Source: Demequina sp.
Lineage (GTDB): Bacteria; Actinomycetota; Actinomycetes; Actinomycetales; Demequinaceae
DNA: 64,000 bases
Direction of reading: 5' to 3'
Assembly: GCA_024707205.1 (NCBI GenBank)
Contig: JANQAD010000001.1
Span: forward strand, 1,240,001-1,304,000
The position numbers and the translations under genes were made by a program. This document shows, one piece after another, positions 45,995 through 55,801 of this stretch; the stretch's first letter is position 1; each line of letters opens with the position of its first letter. The notes below the pieces were generated by a model, which worked only from the letters and a program-made list of their open reading frames with translations, was not told where the DNA came from and made no database searches.

Positions 45995-46876
45995 GTGACA
46001 GTGACATCCCGCGAGATCGCGAGCCAGCCTGAGGTCTGGCGCCGCGCGCTCGAGACTCACGCGGACCGCGCCGCCGAGCTCCTGCGCCTCCCTGGTGAGC
46101 GCGTGCTGGTGCTCGGCTGCGGCACCTCCGCGTTCGCCGCCGAGTCGTTCGCGGCGCTGCGCGAACAGTCGGGGCTCGGCGTGACCGACGCCGCGTACGC
46201 CTCCGAGCCCTGGCCCTGGCGCGACTACGACTCGGTCATCGTGTTCAGCCGCTCCGGCACCACGACCGAAGTCATCGACGCGCTCGGCAGATTGCCCCAA
46301 GGCGTGCGCACGGTCGCCGTGACGGGCGTCGCGGACTCCGCGATCGCCGACGCCGTTAACGAGGTGCTGCTCCTCGACTTCGCGGACGAGGAGTCCGTGG
46401 TGCAGACGCGCTTTCCCACGACGCTCCTGGTGTTGGCGCGCGCGGCCCTTGGGGAGGACCTGAGCGCGCTGCCCAACCAGGCGCAGGAGGCGCTTTCGAG
46501 ACCGCTCGATATCGACATCGAGGGACTCTCGCACTTCGTCTACCTCGGCAGCGGATGGACCTACGGGCTCGCGCAAGAGGCGGCGCTCAAGATTCGTGAG
46601 GCCGCGCAGGCATGGGCCGAGTCCTACCCGATGCTCGACTACCGTCACGGGCCGCTCGCCGTCGCCGACGCCCGGTCGTTGGTGTGGATCTTCGCAAACG
46701 CGGAGCCCTCGCTCGTCGCCGACATCGAGCGCACCGGCGCGACGGTCCGGGTCGGCACCGCGGACCCGCTCGTCGAACTCGTGCAAGCACAGCGCCTCGC
46801 CGTCGCGATCGCGGAGCGCAGCGGGCTCAACCCCGACGCCCCGCGCCACCTGACCCGTTCCATCGTCCTCGGCTGA
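45995..46876 (+). CDS. SIS-domain sugar-phosphate isomerase/deaminase, AgaS-like
   Basis: A 293-residue double SIS protein (VLVLGCGTSAFAAESFAAL; VIVFSRSGTTTEVIDAL; FVYLGSGWTYGLAQEAALKIREAAQAWAESYPMLDYRHGPLA). AgaS proteins convert galactosamine 6-phosphate to tagatose 6-phosphate with release of ammonia. The C-terminal E-x-x-D-Y-R-H-G-P region is the expected substrate loop. A GTG start at 45995 follows CCAGGAGC. It heads the importer/kinase operon. Confidence 0.88.
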   Translation: MTVTSREIASQPEVWRRALETHADRAAELLRLPGERVLVLGCGTSAFAAESFAALREQSGLGVTDAAYASEPWPWRDYDSVIVFSRSGTTTEVIDALGRLPQGVRTVAVTGVADSAIADAVNEVLLLDFADEESVVQTRFPTTLLVLARAALGEDLSALPNQAQEALSRPLDIDIEGLSHFVYLGSGWTYGLAQEAALKIREAAQAWAESYPMLDYRHGPLAVADARSLVWIFANAEPSLVADIERTGATVRVGTADPLVELVQAQRLAVAIAERSGLNPDAPRHLTRSIVLG

Positions 46877-46924
46877 CCGCCGATCGCAATAGTCCAGAAT
46901 CAGAATTCGAGAAAAGGAACCACG

Positions 46925-48244
46925 ATGTCGAGTCCCCGCCGCATGAGCGCACTTCGCGCAGCTGGAGCCCTGGCGACATCCGCCACGCTCGTCGCCCTCG
47001 CTGGCTGCAGCGGGTCCCCTGAGGGCCCAACCACCGTCGACCCCGACGCCAAGGTCACGATCGAGGTGTGGTCGGGGCAGTCCGACGAGGCCGAGACCGT
47101 GATCGAGGGCCTCGCGGACGAGTTCGAGAAGGACCACCCCAACGTCACGATCAACATGTCGCCCGGCGCGTCGTCCACCGACGACCTGCTGCAGAAGCTT
47201 TCGGCCGGGTTCGCGGGCAACCAGTACCCCGACATGTCCTACGCGTACGGCTCGTGGGCCGGTCAACTCGAGGCATCGGGCCGGACGCTCGACATCAGCG
47301 ACGAGGTCAAGAAGCCAGAGGTCAAGTGGGACGAGTTCACCGCTGCCGCGCGTGCGACTGCTCAGCCAACCGGCAACAAAGTGATCGGCTTCCCCGCCGT
47401 CGTCGACAACGTCGGCCTGCTGTACAACAAGACGCTCTTCGACGCCGCAGGCGTCGCATACCCCACCGACGACTGGACCTGGGATGACTTCCGGGCTGCA
47501 GCGAAGCAGTTGACCGATCCCGCGAACCACATCTACGGATACGGGTACTCCGTCACGGGCAGCGAGGAGACCACGTGGCAGTTCTGGCCGCACCTGTGGC
47601 AGAACGGTGGCTCGATCCTGAATGAGGACGGCACCAAGGCGGAGTTCAACTCCCAGGCCGGCGTCGACGCCCTCGAATTCCTGCGCGGTATGGCCGTAGA
47701 CGACAAGAGCGTCTACCTGGATCAGACCGACGAGAAGTTCGCCCAGCTCTTCGTGAGCGACCGGATCGCCATGATCACCTCGGGCCCGTGGCAGCTCATC
47801 GACCTCAAGACCGGCGGCACCAGCTACGGCGTGGTTCAGCTGCCGGGCACCGACGGCGACCACCAGACGGTGTCCGGACCCGACATCTGGGCCCTGTTCG
47901 ACCACAAGGACGCGAACCGGGCCTACTGGGCAACGCAGTTCGCCGAGTGGCTGACGTCGGCGGCTCAGGACGAGCGCTACAACGTCGCGATCGGGAACCT
48001 CCCGCTGCGCTCCTCGTCGGCGGCGTCTGTGTCCGTGGAGGAGCAGACGGCGCAGTTCCCGGGTTACGACGTGTTCGTCGCGAACGCGGCTAACGTCAAG
48101 CAGGCCCGGCCGACCACCGAGGGCTACGCGGCTCTGTCCGTGGCCATCGGCGACGCCATCGCCGCGGTGCTGCAGGGCCAAGGGGATCCGAAGACCGCCC
48201 TCGACGACGCCGCGAAGACCGCGGACGCGGCCCTCGCGAAGTAA
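46925..48244 (+). CDS. carbohydrate-binding lipoprotein, CUT1 family
   Basis: A 439-residue extracellular solute-binding protein (SBP_bac_1) with lipobox LVALAGCSG. Features: VTIEVWSGQSDEAETVIEGLADEFEKDHP, VVDNVGLLYNKTLFDAAGV, and MITSGPWQLID. It captures an oligosaccharide for the two permeases downstream. RBS AAAAGGAA. Confidence 0.92.
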   Translation: MSSPRRMSALRAAGALATSATLVALAGCSGSPEGPTTVDPDAKVTIEVWSGQSDEAETVIEGLADEFEKDHPNVTINMSPGASSTDDLLQKLSAGFAGNQYPDMSYAYGSWAGQLEASGRTLDISDEVKKPEVKWDEFTAAARATAQPTGNKVIGFPAVVDNVGLLYNKTLFDAAGVAYPTDDWTWDDFRAAAKQLTDPANHIYGYGYSVTGSEETTWQFWPHLWQNGGSILNEDGTKAEFNSQAGVDALEFLRGMAVDDKSVYLDQTDEKFAQLFVSDRIAMITSGPWQLIDLKTGGTSYGVVQLPGTDGDHQTVSGPDIWALFDHKDANRAYWATQFAEWLTSAAQDERYNVAIGNLPLRSSSAASVSVEEQTAQFPGYDVFVANAANVKQARPTTEGYAALSVAIGDAIAAVLQGQGDPKTALDDAAKTADAALAK

Positions 48245-48264
48245 CCCCAAGAAGGCACAGGCTG

Positions 48265-49215
48265 ATGGTCGACACGATTCTGAGTGAGGCAGAACATACG
48301 CCAGGGCCGATGACGCCCGACTCGGTCAGCCTGGGCAAGCGAGGGACGATCAAGGCGAGCCTCGCGGGTTGGGCGTTCATCGCGCCCGCCACCGCGATCA
48401 TCCTTGGCCTGTCGATCTTTCCCGCGATGTGGGCGTTCGTGCTGTCGTTCCAGGACTGGGACGGGTTCAGCCAGGCCACCTGGGTTGGCGCGGAGAACTA
48501 TGCGAATCTGATCAAGGACGCCGATTTCTGGGACGCGGTCAAGAACACGCTTGGCTACACGGTGATGTTCGTTCCCGCATCGGTGGCGATGGGCCTGCTC
48601 CTCGCGGTCGCGCTAAACCGCCGCATCCGCTGGATGGGCTTCTATCGCACGGCGATCTTCGTGCCGTTCGTCGTGTCCGCGGCGTCTACCGGAATCATCT
48701 CCACGTATCTGTTCAGCCCGCAGTTCGGTCTGGTCAACAACGTGCTCAGGATTCTGCACCTCCCCCAACAGGGCTGGCTCGACGACCCCAACCAGGCGAT
48801 GGTCGTCATCGTCATCATGTCGCTGTGGGGTTCGGTGGCGTTCACCACCGTGATCTACCTCGCGGCCCTGCAGGATGTTCCTCCTGAGCTCCTCGAGGCC
48901 GCGCGCATGGACGGAGCGAGCGCCTGGCAGTCGTTCAGGGCCATCGTGTGGCCGCAGCTGGCGCCGGTGACGGTGTTCGTGGTGATCTGGCAGACGATCG
49001 AGGCGATCCAGCTCTTCGACCTCGTGTACACGACGACGCGCGGAGGCCCCTTGAACGCCACGACGACGATCGTCTACTTCCTCTACGACAAGGCGTTCCA
49101 CTCGCTGCAGTTCGGGTACGGCTCGGCCGCGGCCTATGTGCTGTTCGCCGTGACGATGATCATCACGATCGGCGTGGTCATGTACTCGCGTCGCCGCGGC
49201 ACGGAGGCGTTCTGA
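48265..49215 (+). CDS. CUT1 sugar ABC permease, MalF-like
   Basis: A 316-residue permease with six membrane segments and the EAA loop (LEAARMDGASAWQSFRAIVWPQL). It pairs with the MalG-like permease encoded 2 bp downstream. No ATPase is encoded in the cluster, so a shared MsiK-type ATPase elsewhere is expected. Confidence 0.93.
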   Translation: MVDTILSEAEHTPGPMTPDSVSLGKRGTIKASLAGWAFIAPATAIILGLSIFPAMWAFVLSFQDWDGFSQATWVGAENYANLIKDADFWDAVKNTLGYTVMFVPASVAMGLLLAVALNRRIRWMGFYRTAIFVPFVVSAASTGIISTYLFSPQFGLVNNVLRILHLPQQGWLDDPNQAMVVIVIMSLWGSVAFTTVIYLAALQDVPPELLEAARMDGASAWQSFRAIVWPQLAPVTVFVVIWQTIEAIQLFDLVYTTTRGGPLNATTTIVYFLYDKAFHSLQFGYGSAAAYVLFAVTMIITIGVVMYSRRRGTEAF

Positions 49216-49217
49216 CG

Positions 49218-50116
49218 ATGACGGCACTTGATGGTCGCGTGGAGCCGACGGTGGCGCAAGACGAGCCCGGCGTGGAAGAACCGCACGTGGAGGCGAGGCA
49301 CAAGCGGCGGCGCATGAGCCCGTGGCACTTTGTGCTGTTCCCGATCGCCGTGCTGTTCCTGGTTCCGTTCGCGCAGATGCTGCTCGCGTCCTTCTCCCCG
49401 GCGAAGGACCTCGTGACCTTCCCGCCTCCCTTCTTCCCGTCGCACTTCACGCTCGACGGCTACGCCAAGCTCTTCACCTCGACGGACATCTTCCTGTGGT
49501 TGCGCAACACGGTGATCGTGTCGGCGGCAGCGGTGATCTCGAACATCGTGCTGTGCTCGCTCGCCGGCTACGGCTTCGCGAGGCTCAGGTTCGCGGGCCG
49601 CAACTTCGGCTTCTTCCTTGTGCTCGCGACCATCATGATTCCCACGCAGCTGCTGATGATCCCCACGTACATCCTGTTCGCGAAGCTGGGTCTGCTCAAC
49701 GGGCTTGGGGCGGCGATCGTGCCCTGGCTCGCAACCGCGTTCGGTGTCTTCCTCATGCGGCAGTTCTTCCTCTCGCTCCCGGTGGAGCTAGAGGAGGCGG
49801 CGCGATCGACGGCGCAAATCGCTGGCAGATCTTCTTCCGGATCGTGCTGCCCCTGGCGAAGCCGGCCATCGCCACCCTCGCGATCTTCACCCTCCTTGGC
49901 GCATGGAACGACCTGGTGTGGCCGCTCATCGCGATCAATAATGATCAGGCCTTCACGCTGCAGCTCGGCATCGCCAACTTCCAGGGGGCGCACCTGACGG
50001 ACTGGAGTCTCGTCATGGCGGGCAACGTGGTCGCTACGCTTCCACTCATCGTGTTCTTCCTCTTCGCGCAGCGGCAGTTCATCGCCACCATGACCTTCTC
50101 GGGCCTCAAGGGATGA
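49218..50116 (+). CDS. CUT1 sugar ABC permease, MalG-like (frame-broken near 49803)
   Basis: A 299-residue permease with six membrane segments. The EAA motif straddles a frame break: ELEEAAR is followed in the next frame by IDGANRWQIFFRIVLPL, and one base is missing at about 49803-49805. Restored, the protein runs to TGA 50114-50116. The normal length and uninterrupted conservation on both sides argue for a sequence error. Overlaps the PfkB start (ATGA). Confidence 0.88.
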
Positions 50117-51057
50117 GCGATATCGACGTGCTCGTTGTCGGCGACGCGAATCCCGACCTCGTGCTCGCTGGTGACACCGTTCCGCGCTTTGGCCAGGCGG
50201 AGCAGCTGTTGGACAGCGCGGACCTGCTGCTCGGGGGAAGCGCCTCGATCGTGGCCTGCGGACTCGCGCGGCTCGGCGTGCGCACGGCCCTCGCCGCGGT
50301 GGTCGGCGACGATCGGTTCGGGGCCTTCGTGGTCGACCGCCTCCGCGAGGCCGAGGTGGATGTCTCCGCCGTCACCGTGGATCCCGAGCGGCCAACCGGC
50401 CTCTCCGTGATCCTCTCCCAGCCGGGCGATCGGGCCATCCTGACGCTGCCGGGGACCATCCCGGTTCTCACGGCGTCGGCCGTGCTCGAGGCGGCCGCGC
50501 GGTTCCGGCCGCGCCACATCCACATCGCTTCCTTCTTCTTGCAGCCGGAACTCGCGTCCGCCTTGCCGGAGCTCGCGGACCAGCTCGCGGCGAACGGCGC
50601 CACGCTCAGCCTGGACACCAACTGGGACCCAGCCGAACGCTGGGAGGGCCTCCGCGAGGTGCTGCCGCTCGTCGACGTCTTCCTCCCCAACGCCGAAGAG
50701 GCCCTGGCGATAGCGTCGGCCGTGCTTGGCCAGCCAGCCGCCAACCTGGACCACGCAGCGTCGGGCCTCTCTACGCTCGGCTGCCGTGTTGTGGTCAAGG
50801 CTGGGCCCGACGGTGGGGTCACCTTTGAGCGCGGCGCTCGCACAGCGTCGGGCCCGGGTTTGGTAGTTGACGTAGTGGACACCACCGGAGCCGGGGACAG
50901 CTTTGACGCGGGCTACCTCGCGGCGTTCCTTGGCGGCGTTGCCGAAGAGAGCGATCGTTTGCGGTGGGCCGCTGTCGCCGGTTCGCTCTCGGTCTGCGGG
51001 CGTGGCGGCACCGCCGCGCAGGCCACGCGCGACGAGCTGCTGCGGTCACTCGGATGA
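50113..51057 (+). CDS. PfkB-family carbohydrate kinase
   Basis: A 314-residue ribokinase-like kinase with N-terminal VVGDANPDLVL, the glycine-rich LLGGSASIVACGLARLG, and the C-terminal active site DTTGAGDSFDAGYLAAFLGG (catalytic Asp). It is the sixth gene of the importer operon and overlaps both neighbours. Substrate is unknown; a monosaccharide released from the imported sugar is likely. Two copies of the dispersed 10-mer occur within 90 bp (50757-50766, 50844-50853). Confidence 0.9.
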   Translation: MSDIDVLVVGDANPDLVLAGDTVPRFGQAEQLLDSADLLLGGSASIVACGLARLGVRTALAAVVGDDRFGAFVVDRLREAEVDVSAVTVDPERPTGLSVILSQPGDRAILTLPGTIPVLTASAVLEAAARFRPRHIHIASFFLQPELASALPELADQLAANGATLSLDTNWDPAERWEGLREVLPLVDVFLPNAEEALAIASAVLGQPAANLDHAASGLSTLGCRVVVKAGPDGGVTFERGARTASGPGLVVDVVDTTGAGDSFDAGYLAAFLGGVAEESDRLRWAAVAGSLSVCGRGGTAAQATRDELLRSLG

Positions 51058-51943
51058 CGCTCCACACACTCGGGCTCACGCCCGCCCTCGATGTGGTCTA
51101 CGTGCTCGACGAGGTGCGGCTGGGCGCGATCCACCGCCCGCCGGTGATCATCAAGTCCGCGGGCGGCAAGTCTCTCAACGTGGCTCGCGCCCTTGCCCGG
51201 CTTGGGGCGCCCGCGCGCGCGATCGTCCCGCTTGGGGGGCACGTTGGCGATCTCGTCGCGGCGCTGCTCGCGGACAGCGGGGTCGAGCTCGATCGCATCC
51301 CGACCTCGATCGAGACGCGGATGTGCGTGACCGCATGCGACACGTCCGCCGGGGAGCTCACGGAGTTCTACGAGCCGGTGGTCGATCTTGACGTTCCGCT
51401 TGCCGAGATCGCGCGCCGGACGTCATCGGTGAAGCCGGGAGAGTGGCTGATCGTCTCGGGATCGGTGCCGGCGGGCATCGACTCGGCGGCGCTCGCGCGG
51501 CTCCTCGCCGCCGACGCCGCGCGCGGTGTGCTGCTCGCCGTCGATGTGCACGGCCCCGCGCTCGGCGCCATCGTCGAGACTGCGCACCCGCGGCTGGCCA
51601 AGGTGAACCGAGCGGAGGCGGCAGACCTCACCGGCGAGGCGGACCCGAAGGCAGCTGCGAGCCAGCTCGTGGCGCGGGGTGCCCACACGGCCGTGGTGAC
51701 GGACGGCCGGGCGGCTCCTTCGCCGTGACCGCCGCCGGCGAGCACGCGTCATCCCCGCCCGTGGACTCGCCGGGACTGTTTCCCGTGGGCAGCGGAGACT
51801 GCTTTCTCGCGGGCCTGGTGAGTGCGCTGGAGCGGGGCCTCGAGTTGGGCGGGGCGCTCGCAGTCGCTGCTCGGGTGGGTGCGGCGAACGCGCAGGTGCC
51901 AGGCGCGGCGGTGTTCGACGTGCCCGAGCTTTCGCCGTCCTAG
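51054..51943 (+). CDS. hexose-phosphate kinase, LacC/1-PFK type (frame-broken near 51708)
   Basis: A 296-residue PfkB-family protein. The start TLHTLGLTPALDVVYVLDEVRLGAIHR and the SAGGKSLNVARALARLG segment are characteristic of the tagatose-6-phosphate/fructose-1-phosphate kinase subgroup. The frame breaks at TDG: one base is missing at about 51704-51711, and the next frame gives GGSFAVTAAGEHA and the active site VGSGDCFLAGLVSAL. If it phosphorylates tagatose 6-phosphate, it supplies the aldolase at 43933. Confidence 0.87.
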
Positions 51944-51985
51944 AGACCCCGTGGCCTGTCAGGGTCTCGTGACAGGGTTGGGGCC

Positions 51986-52588
51986 ATGGCCCACCGCGCG
52001 CCGCTGCCGGCGACTTGGAAGTTCGACTACCCCGTGTTTCACGCCCAGACGCGTGGCGAGTGGCGGGAGTGGCTGCTTGAGAACCACGCGACGACGCGTG
52101 GCGTGTGGCTGTGCTCGTGGCGGACGGAGGCGCTCGGTCCGCGTTGCCCGTACCCGGACGCGGTCGAGGAGGCGATCTGCTTTGGGTGGATTGACTCCAC
52201 CACCGTGGCGCTTGACGAGGAGCGCGGTCTGCAGATGTTCACTCCGCGCAAGGGCAAGAGCGCGTGGACGCGGCTCAACCGCCAACGCGCCGGGGACCTG
52301 GAGCAGCGCGGGCTCATGGCGGATGCGGGGCGAGCGGCGATCACGGCCGCACGCGCCACAGGGTGGTGGACCATCATGGACAGCGTCGAAGATCTCGTTG
52401 AGCCGCCCGAGCTCACTGCAGCTTTGGATGCCGAGCCCGCGGCCCGGCTCGCGTGGGATTCCTTCCCGCCGAGCGCTCGCAAGCAGATGTTGTTCTGGAT
52501 CGTCACCGCGGTTCAGGACCAGACCCGCGCGCAACGGGTGGCCGAGGTCGTAACCGCGGCCGCCGAGGGACGCCGCGCTCGCGGGTGA
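51986..52588 (+). CDS. YdeI/OmpD-associated family protein
   Basis: A 200-residue cytoplasmic protein with FHAQTRGEWREWLLENHATTRGVWL, the CFGWIDSTTVALDEE segment and FTPRKGKSAWTRLNRQRAGDL, then PPSARKQMLFWIVTA near the C-terminus. This pattern defines the YdeI family, which is linked to antimicrobial peptide tolerance in enterobacteria; the biochemical role is unknown. It is downstream of the sugar operon but starts 42 bp later and may not belong to it. Confidence 0.85.
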   Translation: MAHRAPLPATWKFDYPVFHAQTRGEWREWLLENHATTRGVWLCSWRTEALGPRCPYPDAVEEAICFGWIDSTTVALDEERGLQMFTPRKGKSAWTRLNRQRAGDLEQRGLMADAGRAAITAARATGWWTIMDSVEDLVEPPELTAALDAEPAARLAWDSFPPSARKQMLFWIVTAVQDQTRAQRVAEVVTAAAEGRRARG

Positions 52589-52609
52589 CGCTCAAGCGCC
52601 TCTGGCGCC

Positions 52610-52803
52610 CTGCGAGTACATAAGGTCCGGAATCAAGAAAGTGCGGCTTCCTGCGGACACATGAGGTCCGGTCTCAATCCTGGAGCCCCCACGCGTGCTC
52701 GCGAACGGCCCGGATCGCGTACGGCCCGGATCGCGCCCGCCCGGACCTGGAGGTACCCACAGGAGACCGGAATCGCCGAAAGCCGGACCTGATGCACTCA
52801 CAG
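52610..52803. repeat. four-copy 21-bp inverted repeat array with duplicated 15-mer core
   Basis: Units at 52610-52630 and 52651-52671 (plus orientation) and 52741-52762 and 52783-52803 (minus orientation) follow the consensus CTGYGRGTRCATNAGGTCCGG. Between the inverted pairs the 15-mer ACGGCCCGGATCGCG occurs twice in tandem (52705-52719, 52721-52735). No coding potential. It lies between the YdeI gene and the terminator of tRNA-Ser. The role is unknown; recombinase or repressor binding sites are possible. Confidence 0.8.
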
Positions 52804-52817
52804 GACGCCCAACACGA

Positions 52818-52841
52818 AAGCCCCCGGCGAACCGGGGGCTT
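52818..52841 (-). terminator. intrinsic terminator of tRNA-Ser(CGA)
   Basis: On the minus strand AAGCCCCCGG-TTCG-CCGGGGGCTT with a UUCG tetraloop, followed by TCGTG, begins 5 bases beyond the encoded CCA. Confidence 0.88.
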
Positions 52842-52845
52842 CCTG

Positions 52846-52935
52846 TGGCGGTGACGGTGGGATTTGAACCCACGGTGGACTTGCACCCACACACGCTTTC
52901 GAGGCGTGCTCCTTAGGCCGCTCGGACACGTCACC
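52846..52935 (-). tRNA. tRNA-Ser(CGA)
   Basis: A 90-base type II tRNA on the minus strand. Acceptor GGTGACG/CGTCACC, anticodon loop CTCGAAA (anticodon CGA), long variable arm, T-loop GGTTCAAATCC, discriminator G and encoded CCA. Confidence 0.95.
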
Positions 52936-53063
52936 GCCTGCAAGGGTACCTGGTGCGAGTACGCGGCTCCAAACGGCGTCGGGCGTAGTTACCACTCGGT
53001 AGAAATCATTGGCGAACTATGCCACCATGGACGCATAAGGGGACGGGGACGCAAAGGAGCACC

Positions 53064-55333
53064 ATGACCACCGAGCCGTACCGCGACGCTTCGCTCCCAA
53101 CTGAAGAGCGCGTCGCCGATCTGTTGAGCCGCATGACCGTCGAGGAGAAGGCGGGACAGCTGACCCAGTACTTCCACTTCGGCTCGATGTTCGGCGAGAT
53201 GCCAGACACAGGTGACAGCGAACCCAACCCCTTCTTCGCGCACATCCGCACGCCCGACGTGGTCGAGAACGAGGTCGCCGCCGGCCGCGCGGGCTCCGTT
53301 CTCTTTGTGCGCGACGCCGCCAACGCCAACCGCATTCAGCGCCGCGCCGTCGAGGAGAGCCGCCTCGGCATCCCACTCATCTTCGGCTTCGACGTCATCC
53401 ACGGAATGCGCACCATCTTCCCCGCGCCCATCGGCCTCGCCGCCACGTGGGACCCCGAGACGATCGAGGCCGCGCAGGCGGTCGCCGCGCGCGAGGCCCG
53501 CGCCAACGGCATCCACTGGACGTTCGCCCCCATGGTCGACATTGCGCGCGACCCCGCTGGGGCCGCATGTTCGAGGGCGCGGGCGAGGACCCGTACCTCG
53601 GCGGCAAGGTGGCCGCGGCACAGGTGCGCGGCTTCCAAGGTGACCTAGGCGCGGAGAACGTCATCGCCGGCCCCAAGCACTTCGCGGGCTACGGCGCCGC
53701 CGTTGGCGGTCGCGACTACGAGGAGGCGGAGATCTCCGACTCCGAGCTGTGGAACGTCTACCTCCCACCGTTCAAGGCCGCGATCGACGCGGGCGCCGGC
53801 AACATCATGAGCGCCTACATGGAGCTCAACGGCGTGCCGGCCACGGGCAACAAGTGGCTCCTCACCGACGTGCTTCGCACGGCATGGGGCTTCGAGGGCT
53901 GGGTGGTGAGCGACGCCAACGCCGCGCACTCGCTCGAGGCGCAGCACTTCGCCAAGGACCAGTCCGACGCCGGCGTGCGCGCCCTCAACGCTGGCCTCGA
54001 CATGGAGATGACCATGCTCGAGCCCGCGTACGGCTTCCTGCCCGACGCTGTGGCCGACGGGCGCGTCGACGTCGCCGTGCTCGACGCCTCGGTTTCCCGG
54101 GTGCTCGCGGCCAAGTTCCGGCTAGGCCTGTTCGAGAACCCCTACACCGACGAGGCGCTTGGCGCCGAGGTACTCGGCGCTCCAGAGCACGGCGAGACCG
54201 CTCGCCGCGCCGCCGAGCACTCGCTGGTGCTGCTCAAGAACGACGGCGTGCTGCCCCTGGACCGCACCGCCGTCACCAAGGTCGCCGTGATCGGCCAGCT
54301 CGCGGCGAGCAAGCGCGACACGCTCGGCTCGTGGTCGTTCGACCACGTGACCGAAGACACGGTGACGATCCTCGAGGCCCTTAACCAGGCCGTCGGGCCG
54401 GATGTTGAGGTGACGTTTGCGCCGGGCGCGAGCATCCCGGAGAAGCTCTTCAAGTCATTCTTCGACGACGCGACCCACCCCTCGGACGCGACACCGGACG
54501 ACTACGACGACGAGGCAGAGACCGCGAAGGCCGTGGCGCTCGCGGCCCAATCCGAGGTGACCGTGGTGGTGGTTGGCGAGCGCCAGACCCAATCGGGCGA
54601 GCTCGCGTCACGCTCCACCCTGGAGCTGCCGCCCGCCCAGGTGGCGCAGCTGCAAAGGATTGCCGAGACGGGCACCAAGATCGTGCTCCTCGTCATGTCC
54701 GCGCGTCCGCTGGACCTGCGCTGGGCCAGCGAGAACGTGAGCGCGATCCTCGACATCTGGCACCCGGGCACGCGCGGAGGCGAGGCGGTGGCGTCGGCCC
54801 TGCTTGGCGAGTTCAGCCCCGCCGGGCGCCTGCCGTTCACGTGGCCCCAGCACGTGGGCCAGGTGCCGCTGTACTACGCGCACTCGACCACGTTCCAGCC
54901 GCAGGGCGCGAGTGCGCGGTACTGGGACGACGCCTCGGTGCCGCTGTTCCCGTTCGGCTTTGGGCTCAGCTATGCGACGTTCGACTACGCGAATCTGCGG
55001 GTCTCGCGCGACGCGATCGCCGTTGGCGAGTCCGTTGAGGTGAGCGTGGACGTCACCAACCGGTCCGGCATCGAGGCCGACGAGGTGGTGCAGCTCTACA
55101 TCCACCAGCGGTATGGGTCCGCGGCCCGGCCTGTCCGCGAGCTCAAGGGCTTCCGCCGGGTGGAGTTCGCGCCCGGCGAGACGCAGACGGTGACGTTTGA
55201 GTTGGGGCCGGACGAGCTCACCTACTGGAGCGCGGCGACTCGCGGGTTTGTGCAGGAGGCCAGCGAGTTTGACGTGTGGGTCGGCGGGGACTCGACGGCG
55301 TCGCTGGCGGCCACGTTTAGCGTTACGAACTAG
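53064..55333 (+). CDS. GH3 beta-glucosidase (frame-broken near 53554)
   Basis: Glycoside hydrolase family 3 enzyme of about 756 residues: N-terminal TIM barrel (RMTVEEKAGQLTQY; IPLIFGFDVIHG), catalytic Asp in GWVVSDANAAHSL, C-terminal alpha/beta sandwich with LVLLKNDGVLPLD and a fibronectin III-like domain at the end (VSVDVTNRSGIEADEVVQLYI; ELKGFRRVEFAPGETQTV). The frame breaks in CCCC at 53552-53555; one more C would restore DIARDPRWGRMFEGAGEDPYL. No signal peptide, so it is cytoplasmic and probably acts on imported beta-glucosides. Confidence 0.92.
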
Positions 55334-55427
55334 GCCAGGGGTTCACCTATCCACAGGCCCGACGCTGTTCAGAGGGTTTGTGGGTGCGCGGCGGTAGTCT
55401 GGGCCCACCACCCACAGGAGAATCTCC

Positions 55428-55682
55428 ATGACCGCTTCAGTACCGGCGCAGGCTCCCCAGCCGACTCCCGGTGACGAGGCGCTCGGCGAGGTCTCCGCAG
55501 TGCTCCTCAACCTCGAGCACACCATCGCACGCGCCAAGAAGGGCCTGGTAAACGTGCGGAAGCAGGGTGGAAATGCGAATGTGGAGCTGGCTCTCGAGGC
55601 CGCGATCGCAGAGCTGACCAAGCAGCACAAGCGGCTGATGCAAGACACCTACTACGCGGGGAATGCCATCCGCCTTCTCTAG
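55428..55682 (+). CDS. small hypothetical helical protein
   Basis: An 84-residue protein with a Pro-rich N-terminus and a long amphipathic helix pair (ALGEVSAVLLNLEHTIARAKKGLVNV; VELALEAAIAELTKQHKRLMQDTYY). CAGGAG lies 7 bases before the ATG. No family recognised. It stands alone between GH3 and the toxin-antitoxin pair. Confidence 0.72.
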   Translation: MTASVPAQAPQPTPGDEALGEVSAVLLNLEHTIARAKKGLVNVRKQGGNANVELALEAAIAELTKQHKRLMQDTYYAGNAIRLL

Positions 55683-55801
55683 GCGGCGGCTTGACCTGGC
55701 AGCGGTCTCGACCCTTGTGTGGGCAGAACTCGGTTGTCGGTGCCTTGCCGGAGAATGGCTAGGTCGAGTGCCAGGATGTTGATATGGAAGGAGGCCCAAC
55801 C

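Noticed and set aside
45851-48250. Antisense open frame of about 799 codons across the SIS and binding-protein genes
   Set aside because: Spans two well-supported genes and an intergenic region; composition is that of a shadow frame.
51443-51943. Independent gene in the second frame of the PfkB kinase
   Set aside because: Only its last 80 residues look like protein, and they complete the kinase active site; the rest is shadow frame.
52610-52803. CRISPR array
   Set aside because: The four units are in inverted pairs with unequal spacers, too few in number, and there are no cas genes.
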